64,000 nucleotides of DNA from Corythucha ciliata. Its lineage: Eukaryota > Arthropoda > Insecta > Hemiptera > Tingidae. The DNA is taken from assembly GCA_038030265.1 (NCBI GenBank), contig CM075943.1:9486001-9550000 (forward strand). The letters run 5' to 3'. The notes beneath the pieces are model-generated. The model was given only the letters and a program-made list of their open reading frames with translations. It was not told the origin of the DNA and searched no databases. Below, piece by piece: positions 21,570 through 33,574 of the stretch (its first letter is position 1; the number at the start of each line of letters is the position of its first letter). The position numbers and the translations under genes were made by a program.

Positions 21570-24500
21570 CAAGTTGAACCACGTATATTTGCGTTTTACT
21601 CAATTTTAGCCGCGAATTAACGCATTTTGTCACTATATGAGTCATGAATTTACGCCTTTTCTCATCTACAGCCACGAAGTTTCTCCCGGAAACCGTGAAT
21701 TGGCAGCAAAACTATCGTTTTTTTTTTTTCAAGCTAAAAGCTGCGAATTCGCGAATTTGTCAATTTTAGCCGCGGCCTTATTCCTAGGTCAGCACATAAG
21801 CGTTTTTTCCTCAATTTTAGCCGTAAAACAGCCTCCATACACATAGCGAAATGCCAAATTAGTTTGTTGTCAGGGGTTTTCACTTCTAAGGTGCGTTTAC
21901 ACAGAAGTTTACATCGACACTTCTCTCTGGACTTAAATGTAAAGTGTCAGACATGCATTTCTTGACTGTATCAAACTCTGATGAAAACTTCTAGAAGTTT
22001 GTGTGAACTAGCCGTTTAATTGCGATTTTAGCTATTTTTAGCGATTTTAGCTAATGCCCTCCCAGCGGGTATTGAAGTAATGACAAAAGAAGGCAAGCAC
22101 TCGCCCCAACACTGTACTTTTATCCTCTTCTCTCAAACTAGTTTTCTTGTTTTGGCCACTCTGGAAAGAGTTCTCAAAAGACATCAAATAAAATATACTC
22201 AAAACCTCACGTTGAAACCACACCTCTTGCATATTAAATTGTGAATTCCACAGAGCGCATTCCACACAATTTGAACTCGTCCGTGATCCATTGGAAATTT
22301 ATAATTAGCAGTTTAGACTTGGTTATTTAATCATGTAACAGCACTGGAGAAACCGCAAGCTCGTATACTGTAGCTTGTGCGGTCCAGGAGAACCAAGCCC
22401 GGGGAATTATTAATTGAAAAAGCAGTAGCGTCGCGTTCGGTCAAATTTATGAATAAAGCCACAAAAAAGATAATCATTTCTCTTGCTTGTGTATTATTAT
22501 CATAATAGGTACACTTGCTCATGCGGACTCACGGGAAATAATTAATTTCAACTCAATTATTTTTGGACAAATTGTAATATCGTGTGCTCTTTAAACAAAC
22601 TGAATCGACAATAATGATCGCCATATCGCGGTGAAACAAGAGCAAAGCACTAATAAAATGACAAAATCAATTTTAACTACACCCGTTATTGTCCCCTAGA
22701 GCTGTACATATCCTAAACATCCATTGTTCTTTTTTTAACACCCTCTGAAAATTTATTAGCATTTTCTTTCGGTAATTCACACCTCCTTTCCCTCAGCCCA
22801 ACTATACAAGCATCCTCAAGGGTCTCCTTACTACAAACAATAAATTGTTAAGCTTTTTTTTCTCCCCCCCCCCACCCACACTTCTCTAGTCAACAGTTGT
22901 GAAGTCTAAATTAAATTCTCATAGCCCGCGACAAGGGGTCGTTCAGGCTCAAAATTAAACTCGAACTTGAACATGTTGCTCGTGGACAACGGTCTGCTGT
23001 CATTCGTTTCTCTCCCTATAAGTTTATTGGCCTCATCGTAATTAAAAACCCTGCGATTCAGCAGGAATATTGAAGTGAGCGTTTTTTTTTTTTTTTTCAT
23101 TCGCGTATGAGTGGACAGGACACGTGTGGGATGAAATTGAAGAAGACGAAATGGCTAATTAGACATGAATGGAAAACAAGGATTGTATAATGAAAAGTAA
23201 TCAATTGTTCACAGGTAATTACATTTCACTGCATTATCAACTTTATTTAAGCGTTCTGTATGGAAATTAACAAGATGATTACATTTTAATTCATTCCGAA
23301 TCGAATTTAAAACAAGCTACACTGTGAAAGCGCCGGAGAAAAAAAAAAGGTCTGTCAAAGAAACGTTGTGGAGAGTGGGACGAGTCGTTAAATTAAAATT
23401 GTGAAGAGGAAAAAACGTCAAACACTGAAATTGAATTCGACCTATAAAGCAATCGTCATTTCTCACGATACACTTTATACAACGAAAAATAATTTTCACA
23501 CTTACATCCTCACACGTAAATCACACAATTCTTCATGAAGAAAAATCAAACGAGGGCTCGTATTTTTTTCTTTTTCTGTATAGGAGAAATATATGGAGCC
23601 TCGTATTTCACTGAACATGAAGCCTGATGGTCATTCTGGTGTTTACACCCTTCCACCCTCGTACAACCGCGATTATGAAACGAGGACATAATTTTTAATG
23701 AGAAACTACCCAAAAATGCAGGCATTAATTAAAACTTTGTACCCCGATACCAATCACCCTTTAGAACTGTCCACCAAAATTCGAATATTTAGAATATTAA
23801 CCCTAAAATGCCCTTTAAAACCAACTTTTCTAAGATTTGGCACGTTATAACAACAATTTCGCGCAGGTTGAGCCCTTTTTAAAACTCAAATTTCGGGGAT
23901 TTGGATTTTCGAAATTCTACAGAAATGGAGGTATAAACACCATGGAGAAGCCCACGAGAAGCGAGTCAAAATTATCCGCTAATAGGTAGAAAGCGAATGG
24001 CGTTAAGGGTTTAAACCCACCAGAAAATCATGAAAATAGCCACTCCAATCAACACTTTTGTCTAAACTTAAGCTGTGAATTTGCGTTTTTCTTTATTTTA
24101 GCCGCGAATTTGCGTTTCACACACATACAACCATAAAATAGCGTTCGTAACCCAAGAAATTGAAATTTTTCCAGACCTTTAAAATTAGCAGAGATACGTA
24201 GCCCTTTTTCATCAATTTAGCAGCAAAATCTCTCAATTTTACCCGCTAAATAACGATTTTTCTCAATTTTGGCTACGAATTAGCGATTTTTTTTCAATTT
24301 CATCCGCGAATCAGCACTATTTCTCAACTTTAGGCGCGATCAACGTTTTTACCCCCACGAATTAGCTATTTTTCTTAATTTTATCCACGAAATTGGCGTT
24401 TTCCTCAATTTTGTCTATGAATTAGCGTTTTTTTTTTTTTGTAATTTTCTACATTGTTTAGCCACAAATTAACGCTTTCTCTCAAAAGCCACGAATCTGC

Positions 24501-24860
24501 ATTTTCCTCACTGTTATCCACGAATACAGCCCTTTTTTTTCACTTTTTATTCGCGAATTAGCGATTTTTCTCAATTTCAGCTGCGAATGAGCGGTTTTAT
24601 TGATTAGTTTTGACCTTTCTCAATTTTAGCCCGCATAAATCAGAGCTTTTTCTTGTTTATGTGCCCTGAATTAACGCTTTTTTTCCTATTTTAGCCGTGA
24701 ATTAGTTATTTTCCATTATCATTTGAGCTGCAATTTTGATATTTTCTCAGTTTTTGGCTCAGAAATAGCGTATTTCTCAATTCTAGCCATTTTGCCTCCT
24801 TCTTTCTTTCGACTGTTAGTTCTGCAATGTTAGCACTGCCGCGGGCCCATTAGTGTTTTG
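21570..24860 (+). repeat. ~31-bp degenerate repeats, T-rich orientation
   Basis: The unit is approximately GCGAATTAGCG, a T-run, CTCAATTTTAGCC, with spacing near 30-33 bases. It is patchy at 21570-21830 and dense at 24060-24860. Between (about 21840-24050) I see no gene apart from the doubtful exon at 22906-23065 and a small inverted pair near 21892-22012. Confidence 0.75.
22906..23065 (-). other. Possible terminal exon (very tentative)
   Basis: On the minus strand an acceptor-like 'CTGCTGAATCGCAG' (ending at 23052) precedes about 48 codons with no low-complexity content, including 'NYDEANKLIGRETND' and 'FNFEPERPLVAGYENL', then a stop. I recognise no family and see no partner exon. It may be chance. 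Confidence 0.15.
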
Positions 24861-25019
24861 TTTTAATTTTAGCTGTAAAATAGCAAAGCAAAGGCAAGTT
24901 GCTTTGAGTAACTGGCAATCTCTACCGTACCGTGGCATGGGTGATAGGGGCGGCCCCGCCTGAATTGCTGAAAAATGAAAAAAATCCAGATCTTTAAGTA
25001 CATAAGATAAGAACGGATG

Positions 25020-26870
25020 GCTAAACTCGCTTGTAAAATTGAGAAAAACGCTGAAATTGGATGAAAGAGAGAAGAACGTGAATTCACGTCATAAAAAACA
25101 TGCAACACGCAAATTCGCAGCTAAAATTGTGATAAAGTGCGCAAATTCACAGCTAAAAGCGGTGAAAAAAGCGCTAACTCACGAGTGAAATAGACAATAC
25201 GCAAATTCTTGTTGAAGTAAAACTAAGTCAAGGTATGACAAATTACGATTTTACGAATAAAATCGAGAAAAAACGCTAGTTCACAGCTGAAAATGAGAAA
25301 ACGCCAACTCGTCGATTCTTGGGTGGCAACTTCGGGGGATGAAATTGAGAAAAAGCGCTGATTCATGGCGAGAAATAGTGAAAAACGCGAATTCGCGTCT
25401 AAAAGTAGAAGAAAACATTAATTCACAACTAAAGTATAAACAAATTCAATTTTACGGATAAAAATCGAGAAAAACCGTTATAGTTCGCGGCTAGCAATGA
25501 GTAATGTGCTGATTCACTGCTAAAATTAAGGGTAAAAAGGCTAATTCACAGCTGAAATTGAGAAAACGCCAACATGCAGATTTTTGGGAAACTTATGGAA
25601 TAAAACAGAGAAAAGGCGCTGATTCAAGCGGCTAAAACTGTAAAAAAGCGCTAATTCACGGGTAAAATTTCGAAAAACTCGAATTGGCGTTTAAAATGGA
25701 GAAAAACAATAATTCGTGGATACAATTTTGACGGAGCACTCAAACGCTACCTTTACTTTGTGGATTCATGAGGCAAATTCATAGATAATTCACGGGAAGT
25801 TTATAATGAGCACTGATTTGCAGCTAAAAATGAGAAAATGTGCTAATTCGTTGCTAAAATTGGAAGAAAAACGCTAATTCACGGCTGATATTGATGAAAC
25901 GCCAACTCGGTGATTCCTGGGGCCACTTTGGGAATAAAATTGAGAAAAAGCGCTAATTCACTGGTAATAAATAGAGGAAAACACGAATTGGTGTTTAAAA
26001 TGGAGAAAAGAGCCAATTCACAGCTTAAATTTATAAAAATTGCTAATTTGCGGATAAAATGGGGAAAGAGTACTCAAACGCTACTCAAAATTTGGGGATT
26101 CTTGAGGCAATTTCACGGCTAAGAGCTTATAAAAATCGACGATTCGCATTTAAAAATTAGAAAATGTGCTAATTCACAGCTAAAATTGAGAAAACGCCAA
26201 CTTGCAGATTTTTGGGAAACTTCTGGAATAAAACAGAGAAAAAGCGCTGATTCAAGCGGCTAAAACTGTAAAAAAGCGCTAATTCACGGGTAAAATTTCG
26301 AAAAACTCGAATTGGCGTTTAAAATGGAGAAAAACAATAATTCGTGGATACAATTTTGACGGAGCACTCAAACGCTACCTTCACTTTGTGGATTCATGAG
26401 GCAAATTCATAGATAATTCACGGGTAGTTTATAATAAGCACTGATTTGCTGCTAAAAATGAGAAAATGTGCTAATTCGCTGCTAAAATTGGGAGAAAAAC
26501 GTTAATTCACGGCTGATATTGATAAAACGCCAACTCGGTGATTCCTGGGGCCACTTTCGGAATAAAATTGAGAAAAAGCGCTAATTCACGGGTAATAAAT
26601 AAAGGAAAACACGAATTGGAGTTTAAAATCGAGAAAAGAGCCAATTCACAGCTTAAATTTATAAAAATTGCTAATTTGCGGATAAAATGGGGAAAGAGTA
26701 ATCAAACGCTACTCAAAATTTGGGGATTCTTGAGGCAATTTCACGGCTAAGAGCTTATAAAAATCGACGATTCGCATTTAAAAATTAGAAAATGAGCTAA
26801 TTCGCGGATAAAATTGAGAAAACGCACTTACGCAGTTTTAGGAGGCAATTTCGCGGCAAGAATTGAAAAA
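25020..26870 (-). repeat. ~31-bp degenerate repeats, inverted orientation
   Basis: The same unit as to the left appears here as its complement: AATTCACGGCTAAAATTGAG, an A-run, then CGCT. Dozens of diverged units run continuously. The orientation switches across the unrelated segment 24870-25010, which contains GGGGCGGCCCCGCC. Open frames of about 70 codons here are by-products of the repeat. Confidence 0.8.
25548..26803. repeat. 628-bp direct tandem duplication
   Basis: Positions 25548-26175 and 26176-26803 match nearly base for base with a constant shift of 628, with scattered single-base differences. The duplication lies within the ~31-bp repeat field and is younger than the divergence among its units. 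Confidence 0.85.
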
Positions 26871-27037
26871 AAAAATATGTACTTCAACGCTGCTAAAAAG
26901 TACATTTTTAGTTTAATTAAAGAGACTAAAGGGTCTCCAAGAGATTTCCACCCCTGGCCCCGATGTTGGTGCTGTTCCGCCACTGCTGTGAATGAGCGAT
27001 TTTTCGCAGTTTTTAGTCACAAGAACAACGCATTGGT

Positions 27038-27065
27038 GGGTGATTCTACGAGAAGTGCCATTTTC
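27038..27065 (+). repeat. Left terminal inverted repeat of the large transposon
   Basis: Begins GGGTGATTCTACGAGAAGTG and runs for 28 bases. It pairs with 40345-40372 with a single G/A mismatch. The similarity stops sharply after CATTTTC. Confidence 0.85.
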
Positions 27066-27219
27066 TTGTCCCAACACAATATCTCAGCTTCTTCACATGA
27101 TAAATGCACAGTTTTTTTTTCCCACATGTTCAGGGGTACGAGCTCTATGTTGTCCATTTAGTTAGGTGTTATTCAGTTCAAAATTTCATGGATAAAATGA
27201 GGCATAATGGTCAATTTTT

Positions 27220-27837
27220 CATTCGTCTGGCCTGTCCCCAGCATGAGTTATCAACTTTTAGCATGTACCACACTTCAACATGAGAAGAAAAAAATCAGCC
27301 AACTTTTTGACTAGTGCCTATCAGCCTGTAGATCACGAGTATCTATCATTCGGATGTTGGAGAAATGAAGGTTAGCTAGTACTGATGATAATCTCCCTGT
27401 CCCGGGTTTTGCATTCATTCATCTGGCTCCTAGTGTTGACGTTTGGTGTGGGTAAATAACAGCTTGAGGGATAATTTGCGAGCAACGGTTGGCACCACTG
27501 AAGCCTAGGCTTGAATTCTCCGTCATTCAAATGTCTTCAGTAGCCATCTTGAGGGCGCCCAGACGACAACTGTCTGCAAGAACAGGTGAGTGACTTTTTT
27601 GTATTTCATTCATCTGGTCGAGATAGTGGATGCACATGTTGACTAATGAAGAAGCTCCAAATGCATTCATGTAGAGGCAACTGCGTAGATTAAGATGAAC
27701 GCCTTGGTTTTTATTTTCTACCTTTAATCAGCTAGTAAACTTGATTTATTGTGTAAAATCTCATTCATCTGGTCTTCATTCATCTGGCCAACAAACATTC
27801 TTGATGACCAGATGAATGAACAGTGACCAGATGAATG
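27220..27837. repeat. Left subterminal motif cluster
   Basis: CATTCATCTGG occurs in forward orientation at 27220 (with CGT for CAT), 27416, 27607, 27762 and 27777, and as its complement at 27808 and 27827. Such clusters near transposon ends often bind transposase; that role here is inference. Confidence 0.7.
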
Positions 27838-27942
27838 AATACTAGCGTGAATATTTTCAAGAAAATTCGCTAATAATGGCTAAACAAACACAACAAGTGA
27901 CACTGATGGAGTTTTTTTTTTTTTTCAATTTCAGAATGAAAA

Positions 27943-29543
27943 ATGGCGCCAACCAAGAAAGCTATGTCGAGGGAGGAAAGACTGAGAAGGAAACGGCTTG
28001 CAGAGAAAGAAAGATATGCAAAATTAAAAAATTATCCACAACGACGGAAGCAAAGGCAAGACTCTCTTGCTGAAAACTACACTCAGAGGAAGGCTGCAGA
28101 TAAGATTAAAATGGTTGCGCAAATGACAACGAGAGAGCTGAGGGCAAAAAGGAAACAGTGTAGGGTCAATGCCCGGTCATCCAAGGCAAGGAAAGAACAG
28201 CTGAGGAAAGGGGAAGACTTCGCTCGGGAAAATTCACCTGCCCCAAGTGATGTTTCTTTGCCACAGGCAATTGGGGATGTTGCTCGACCACAAACTTCAT
28301 CAGGGAGGAAGAGAAAAAGGCGTAACTGAGCCAAAGTTGTGAGGGAAAATGTGAAATTAAGAAAATCTCTCCAGCAATTAAAACAGAATGTCGAGAAGTA
28401 CAAGAAGCGTTGGTTAAGGTTGAAGAATAGAAGCTCCGGTAACACTGAATCTCCAAACAAGAAGGTCGAGAAGATACTAGCATTAGGAGACGAAGCTGTT
28501 CGACGGAGGTTAGTTTTGGCTGAAACATTGGATCATAGCATATCACAAGGATACAATGCCATGAGATGCCGCAAAAAAAGCAATTATTCCGGACGTTTGT
28601 TGCGGGTGATAAGAGTTACTTTTGGAAGTACAAACTTATGAATGAATTCAGACAAATCAATGAAGGCCTATTCACCACCAGGGGACGATTAAGAAATAAG
28701 AACTCCATGATGGAATCAAACGGCAGAACTCTTGCTAAACATGTCCAGTGTGATGTCATTCAGTTCTACAACCAGGACGATGTGAGCCGCATTTCCCCTG
28801 GCAAAAAAGATTTCATAGTTAGAAAGAAAGTGAAAAAACAAAAACGACTACCCTCTGCATCTATGAGTGATCTGCACAAGAGGTTTTGTGATTCTCATCC
28901 TTATAAGATCAGCTATGCTCTGTTCTGCAAATTGCGACCATTCTGGGTCTTGATCACGAAAACCGCAGACCGAGAAACGTGCAAGTGCATAATCCACGAA
29001 AATTTTGCTTTGATGTTGGATGCTCTCCACAGAGCCAAAGTTACTCCACACTCTGACACCAACAGTGTCCTTCGACAGCTGTGTTGTAACGAATTAAATG
29101 CTGAATGTTTGCTGAGAAAGTGCTCACTTTGTGTTGACAACGTCGTTCAGTACGTTGAGTTTGATGGCCAGGAAGAAGTGACTTATAGCCAGTGGCTTAA
29201 TAAAACTGGATCCTTCATGGACAAGAAAACCGGCAAAGAGAGGATTGTAAAACGTGTAGCAAAAGAAAAACTTCAAGCAAAAAAATGGTGCTCCAGCTGG
29301 AGTCCAAACTTGAATCATTCTTGACACATGAGGGCAACATGAAACACCAGTATCTGCAAATCAAGCAACTTAAAATGAATCTCCGCCCAGATGAAGTACT
29401 CATTCACGTCGATTTCAGCGAAAATTACTGTTGTAAATACGGAGCAGAGATCCAATCATTCCATTTTGGTGGGAGTCGGGCACAAATTTCATTGCACACC
29501 GTTGTCGTCTACTATAGAACCGACATGTATGCTCCTGTAACCA
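27943..29543 (+). pseudogene. Transposase of the large DNA transposon, N-terminal part
   Basis: The gene probably starts at the ATG at 27943, just after a splice acceptor-like T-run and CAATTTCAG (to 27933), so a 5' untranslated intron is likely. The first ~130 residues are very basic and helical (DNA binding or coiled coil). A stop at 28327, an A7 slip at 28573-28579 and another A7 slip at 29279-29285 divide the frame. The middle carries Cys/His-rich segments (ETCKCIIHENF, LLRKCSLCVDNV). The stretch ending at the LINE contains IHVDFSENY and EIQSFHFGGS, with an aspartate I take to be the first catalytic acid. I know this family from many unannotated invertebrate proteins but cannot name its superfamily. 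Confidence 0.7.
29528..29543 (+). repeat. Left 16-bp target duplication of the R1 LINE
   Basis: TATGCTCCTGTAACCA, repeated exactly at 32492-32507. It lies in transposase coding sequence, and the reading frame continues across when one copy and the LINE are removed. Confidence 0.92.
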
Positions 29544-29858
29544 GGATTGTGCCTTCTTCCCGCCCTGGCTTGATGCCTTGAAAGGCACATGACCAGGATT
29601 AAGCCTGTGAAATGACGGCCGGGAAGTGACCCGGCACGTGCAAGTCCTGGTTATCCTCGCTCCGCTCCCCGTCAGCCACACCAGCTGGTCAAGGCTGGTG
29701 CGTTACCGGTGTGGACCGCTTGGCGGTGGGGAGTTTTACAGGTGGTAAAGTTGGGCGAGGAGAGATACCCGTGAAATGAGCGCATAGTGCTACCGGCGAG
29801 CTGTTCTTTGTTGGTAATGTTGGAGAGAGCGTCGGTCATTGTGGTTGTTCGCGGGGGT

Positions 29859-32076
29859 TCAGTCGTCGGTAGACTGGGTATCCAGTTGCGCTTGATTAGT
29901 GCCGATGTTCGGGCCTGTTCCGCGCCGACTGCACCACGCGTTGGCGAAGCACAGGAAGCGGCGGGCCGAGGTTTTGTTAGCGACGAGATTTCTGAGATCG
30001 TTGGGGATTTGCCACCGATCTCGTTGACGTTGGTATAGCGGACAGCGAAGAATTACGTGTTCCGCCGTTTCGGCCTCGCCCCCGCATGGGCAGTCAGGGC
30101 TGTCCCGTCGGCGGTGGAAGTGGAGCTTTCTGTTGAAGGAGCCGTGACCCGAGAGAAGCTGCACGGCATGGTAGTTTAGAAAGCACCACTTCCAGCGCAG
30201 GCGTTCCTTCACGTCAGGAATGATGGCGAAGGTGTGACGTCTAGTCACCGCGGTTGACCATTCGCGTTGCCATTCCTGGATGGCGGCGTGATGGCAGGCT
30301 TTCCGGTAGTCCGCGACCTCGAGCGTTGCCGGGATGGGCTGTAGCCATGATGGTAACGGGTGGTTTGTGCCTAGTTTCCGGGCGCGCAAGGCCGCCAGTA
30401 CATCGAGCTCGATGTCAAGTGGGAGGACTCCAGCAATGACATGGAGTGTTAAGTGTGCCGTTGTGGAGTAGGCGCGGAGTGCTGCAATCAGGATCCGGCG
30501 TTGTATGCTGCGGATTTGTTGGCGTTGTGCTCGACGTGCCCGCGACCACCACAGAGCACACGCGTAGGCCACTCGTGGGACGAACACTGCCTTGTAGTAT
30601 AGGAGCCTTTTTTGGAATGTGGGCCCCCACCCACAGCCAGAGATTCCTCGTAGGAAGTCACACGTGGGGGTTGTGGTGTTTGCTAGGTGCGCGATATGCA
30701 TGGTTGGCAGTCCTGAGCGCATTATGGTCACTCCCAGGTAATGCATGGATGTCGTCAGTGGCATTCTTTGGTTACGGTGCGTGATGAGGTGATGTTGTGC
30801 TGGGAAGTGCTGTGTTCCGCGGAAGATAGTTGTTGACGACTTGGCGTAGTTGATTTTCAGGCGACGGGTGTCGCACCAGGATGTGACGAGTTCGTCGATG
30901 CGGCGGAATTCTTGCCGGAATCGATGATGATCTGGGGCGGAGACGACTATAGCCAAGTCGTCAACGAACGCAGTGGCTGCTAACCCTGCCGCCTCAAGGT
31001 CGCGAAGGAGAGGGGCGAAGCCTAGAGCCCAAAGGAGGCATGCGGGGACTGCTCCCTGCGGGCACCCGCACGTGATTTCTCGCTCGGCAGTAACACCACC
31101 GTGGCTGAGCCTGACGTGGCGGTTGTTGAGATAGCTCCGGAGGAGCAGGTAGATGTTTCGCGGTACGGAGGCTGCTCGTATCTCAGCAAGAAGAGCTGGC
31201 CACCAGACGGCGTTGAAGGCGCCGATCACGTCATAGCAGACCACGGCGGTGATGCGGTAGGGCCCGTCTTCGATTTGGCTGCGAAGGTTTAGAATGGCGT
31301 GTTCGGTTGACCGTCCGGGGATCCCTCCAAATTGCCATCGGTGGCAGTGGTCGTAGACCGTGGGTGGTAATCGGTTGACTATGAGCTTTTCGAAGGATTT
31401 GGCTTCAGCAGAAAGCAGGGTAATTGGCCGATAACTGGACGGGTCGGCTCTATCGCGTCCAGTGTCCTTTAGGAGTAGGCTTACTATTCCCCGTTTCCAT
31501 GACGATGGAAAGTATGTGGTGTGGAGGCATTCGTTTATGATGGTGGTAAAGACATCAACCGCTGATTCGGGTAGGTTTCTAAGCATCCTTCCGGTCAACC
31601 TGGAGGGGCCTGGGGCCTTGTTAAGGGGGCTCGTCGCAAAAACTGCGGCTACCTCGTCCTTTGTCCACGGTGGTGCATCAGGCGTCGCTGGTGGTTCGTC
31701 GATCGCCGCGCGTATTTGTCTGTCCTCGTCCGTGTCACTATTGGGGTCATCCATGGGGAAGAGTCCCGCAAGTAGGGCGCAGAGGGTCGTGTGGACGTCC
31801 ATTGCTTGTGGTGTCGCCGTTAGGAGCGCTTTCGGGCAGCATCTACCTTTGTACATCTGGTATGGGAAACTCCAGATGTTGGTCGAGAGTTCCTCTGTGG
31901 TGAGCTGACGCCATGAGCGTCGTTTCTCTCTTCTGATGGTTTTCTTGTATTCTCGCCGTTGCTGGACGAACAGTGCATATGCCCTGTCTCGATCCTCACC
32001 CGTCCGCGAGGGTATCCGTCGTTTGAGTTGTCGCGTTAATGTTCGTGCGGTTTGTACTTCGGGCGTCCACCAAGGG
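29859..32076 (-). pseudogene. R1-like LINE reverse transcriptase (ORF2)
   Basis: An open frame of more than 660 codons from the ORF2 linker to the C-terminus. RT motifs: 'KAPGPSRLTGRML', 'SYRPITLLSAEAKSFEKL', 'AFNAVWWPALL' (the fingers/palm D is replaced here by the N of AFN), 'GCPQGAVPACLLW' and 'AFVDDLAIVV' (the FVDD box). The C-terminal zinc motif C-x-C-x7-H-x4-C (CPCGGEAETAEHVILRC) is typical of R1/LOA elements. The enzyme would copy element RNA at the nicked target. A one-base shift near 32076 separates it from the endonuclease remnant. Confidence 0.88.
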
Positions 32077-32491
32077 GCCGATGGTCTGGTGGGATTGGCG
32101 ACCTTGGGGGTGCTCCGCGAGTGGCGGCTTTCAGTATTATCGCCGTGAGGTCCGCAATCTTTCGATTGATGGAGTCGTCGGCCGGGGGGGGGGGATCGAG
32201 GAGAAAAGCTAGTGTTATATTGCGGTCAATGAGGGTCCGGAAGAGGGGCCAATCGGCTTTGGCGTAGTCGAGCCGTGGTGAACCCTTGGGCGGTAGCTCT
32301 CGTCGCGGGGTGCAAGGGACCGAACATCGGATGAGCCGGTGGTCCGATGTGGCGATGTCATCGGACACTTCCCACGTTGCTGGGATGTGCCCCGCTGTGA
32401 TAGTGAGGTCGATGAAGGATTCCCCGTGCGATCCCACGAACGTGGCGCCTTGGTTTGGGTTATTGTGCAGCCGGGCGTTGTATGTGTCTAT
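32076..32491 (-). pseudogene. R1-like LINE endonuclease remnant
   Basis: The C-terminal part of an apurinic-like endonuclease: 'NPNQGATFVGSHGESFIDLT' and 'TSDHRLIRC' (the S-D-H catalytic signature). A proline-rich linker and a frame change follow. The N-terminal catalytic residues are missing by truncation. Confidence 0.85.
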
Positions 32492-32507
32492 TATGCTCCT
32501 GTAACCA

Positions 32508-33574
32508 CGAAAAGCTTCTGCACACTTTCCAAATGTCTTGACCACAATGCACCCGCGATTTGGGCCCACCTCCAGCCCATTTTCGACTTCGTCAAATCTA
32601 CTAAGCCCCAACTCAAGTATTTGCATTTCCTCTCAGACGGACCTTCCAACCAATATAAAAACAAAGCGATGTTTTATTTACTCGGGCACGTTTTGAAAGA
32701 ACATTTTCCAACTATTGAAATATCGACATGGAATTATCACGAAACTGGCCATGGGAAGGGAGCAGTAGACGGCATTGGGGCACGAATCAAGCAGCACGCC
32801 GATGCAGCAGTCGCACATGTTGTGGATATTGATTCGTTCGAAGCTCTTATGGAAGAACTCAAAAAACTAAGGAATATTCTCACAATTGAGGTGGAAGAAG
32901 AGCAAATTGTGATCATGCGGGAGTGCATCCCTCAAAATCTGAAACCTTTCCGAGGAACCATGAGAATCCATCAAGTGGTGTACAATTCAAAAACACTGGA
33001 CTCAGTCAAATTGAATAGCTTGAGCTGCTTTGGTTGCTATGACTGCAATAATTTCCTACTTGGAACCCTCATTGTCGCTGATCAGATGACAGAAAATATG
33101 GAGGAGAACGCATTCGATCCTATCTGCAATGTTGAAGCGACATTGGATGAAGAAGCGTCTGAAGACACAGATCACTCGGACCTACCCAGACCGTTCCTCG
33201 AAGGTGAAGATCTTCAACTGAACGACTTTGTACTAGTCAAATTCCTAGCTAAAAAGAAATTTGTTTTCTATTTGGGGAAAGTAATTAAAAAGTATTCTAA
33301 AACGCATTTCGATGTATCTTTTATGAGGAAGAAGACTGACTACTTTGTTTTCCCAAAGGTAGCCGATATTTCAAGTGTTGTTTCGTCGGACATTCTAACT
33401 GTACTTGCAACTCCCCAAAACATCGGAAGGGATAGATATTTTTTTCAAAGAAAATTTAGGAGCGTTTGCTATTCGATAGATCTTTGTCTTATTTTCCTAG
33501 TTGCTAGATTTTTATCACTGACCATTTTTGTCATTTTCTTAACAGTTTTGTTGACAGTTCCTTGTTCTATTTGA
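32508..33574 (+). pseudogene. Transposase of the large DNA transposon, C-terminal part
   Basis: The frame continues from the N-terminal part with 'SFCTLSKCLDHNAPAIWAH', 'FLSDGPSNQYKNK' (second acidic candidate) and 'YHETGHGKGAVDGIGARIK' (third, E or D). It ends with a Cys-bearing segment (CFGCYDCNNF), an acidic stretch and a C-terminal hydrophobic run. The order D..D..E/D with beta-rich spacing suggests an RNase H-fold transposase. The 3' end has AATAAA-like sequence near 33594. The upstream frame seen inside the LINE is accidental. Confidence 0.7.

Larger units (their letters stand above)
29544..32491 (-). mobile_element. R1-clade non-LTR retrotransposon, 5' truncated
   Basis: Inserted on the minus strand between perfect 16-bp duplications. 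The 5' end (right side) starts inside the endonuclease domain, so most of the endonuclease and any ORF1 are missing, as in typical incomplete reverse transcription. The RT is of R1 type. The 3' end (left) has no poly(A), which is common in the R1 clade. It is strongly GC-rich compared with its host. Confidence 0.92.

Noticed and set aside
25910..26750. Two similar 70-codon frames
   Set aside because: They are translations of the duplicated repeat units.
32339..32507. The first ~56 codons of a plus-strand frame leading into the transposase C-terminal part
   Set aside because: This stretch is antisense to the LINE endonuclease and is open by chance.
32036..32626. A minus-strand frame starting beyond the LINE's right end
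   Set aside because: Its first ~45 codons are antisense to the transposase; only the part below 32492 belongs to the LINE.
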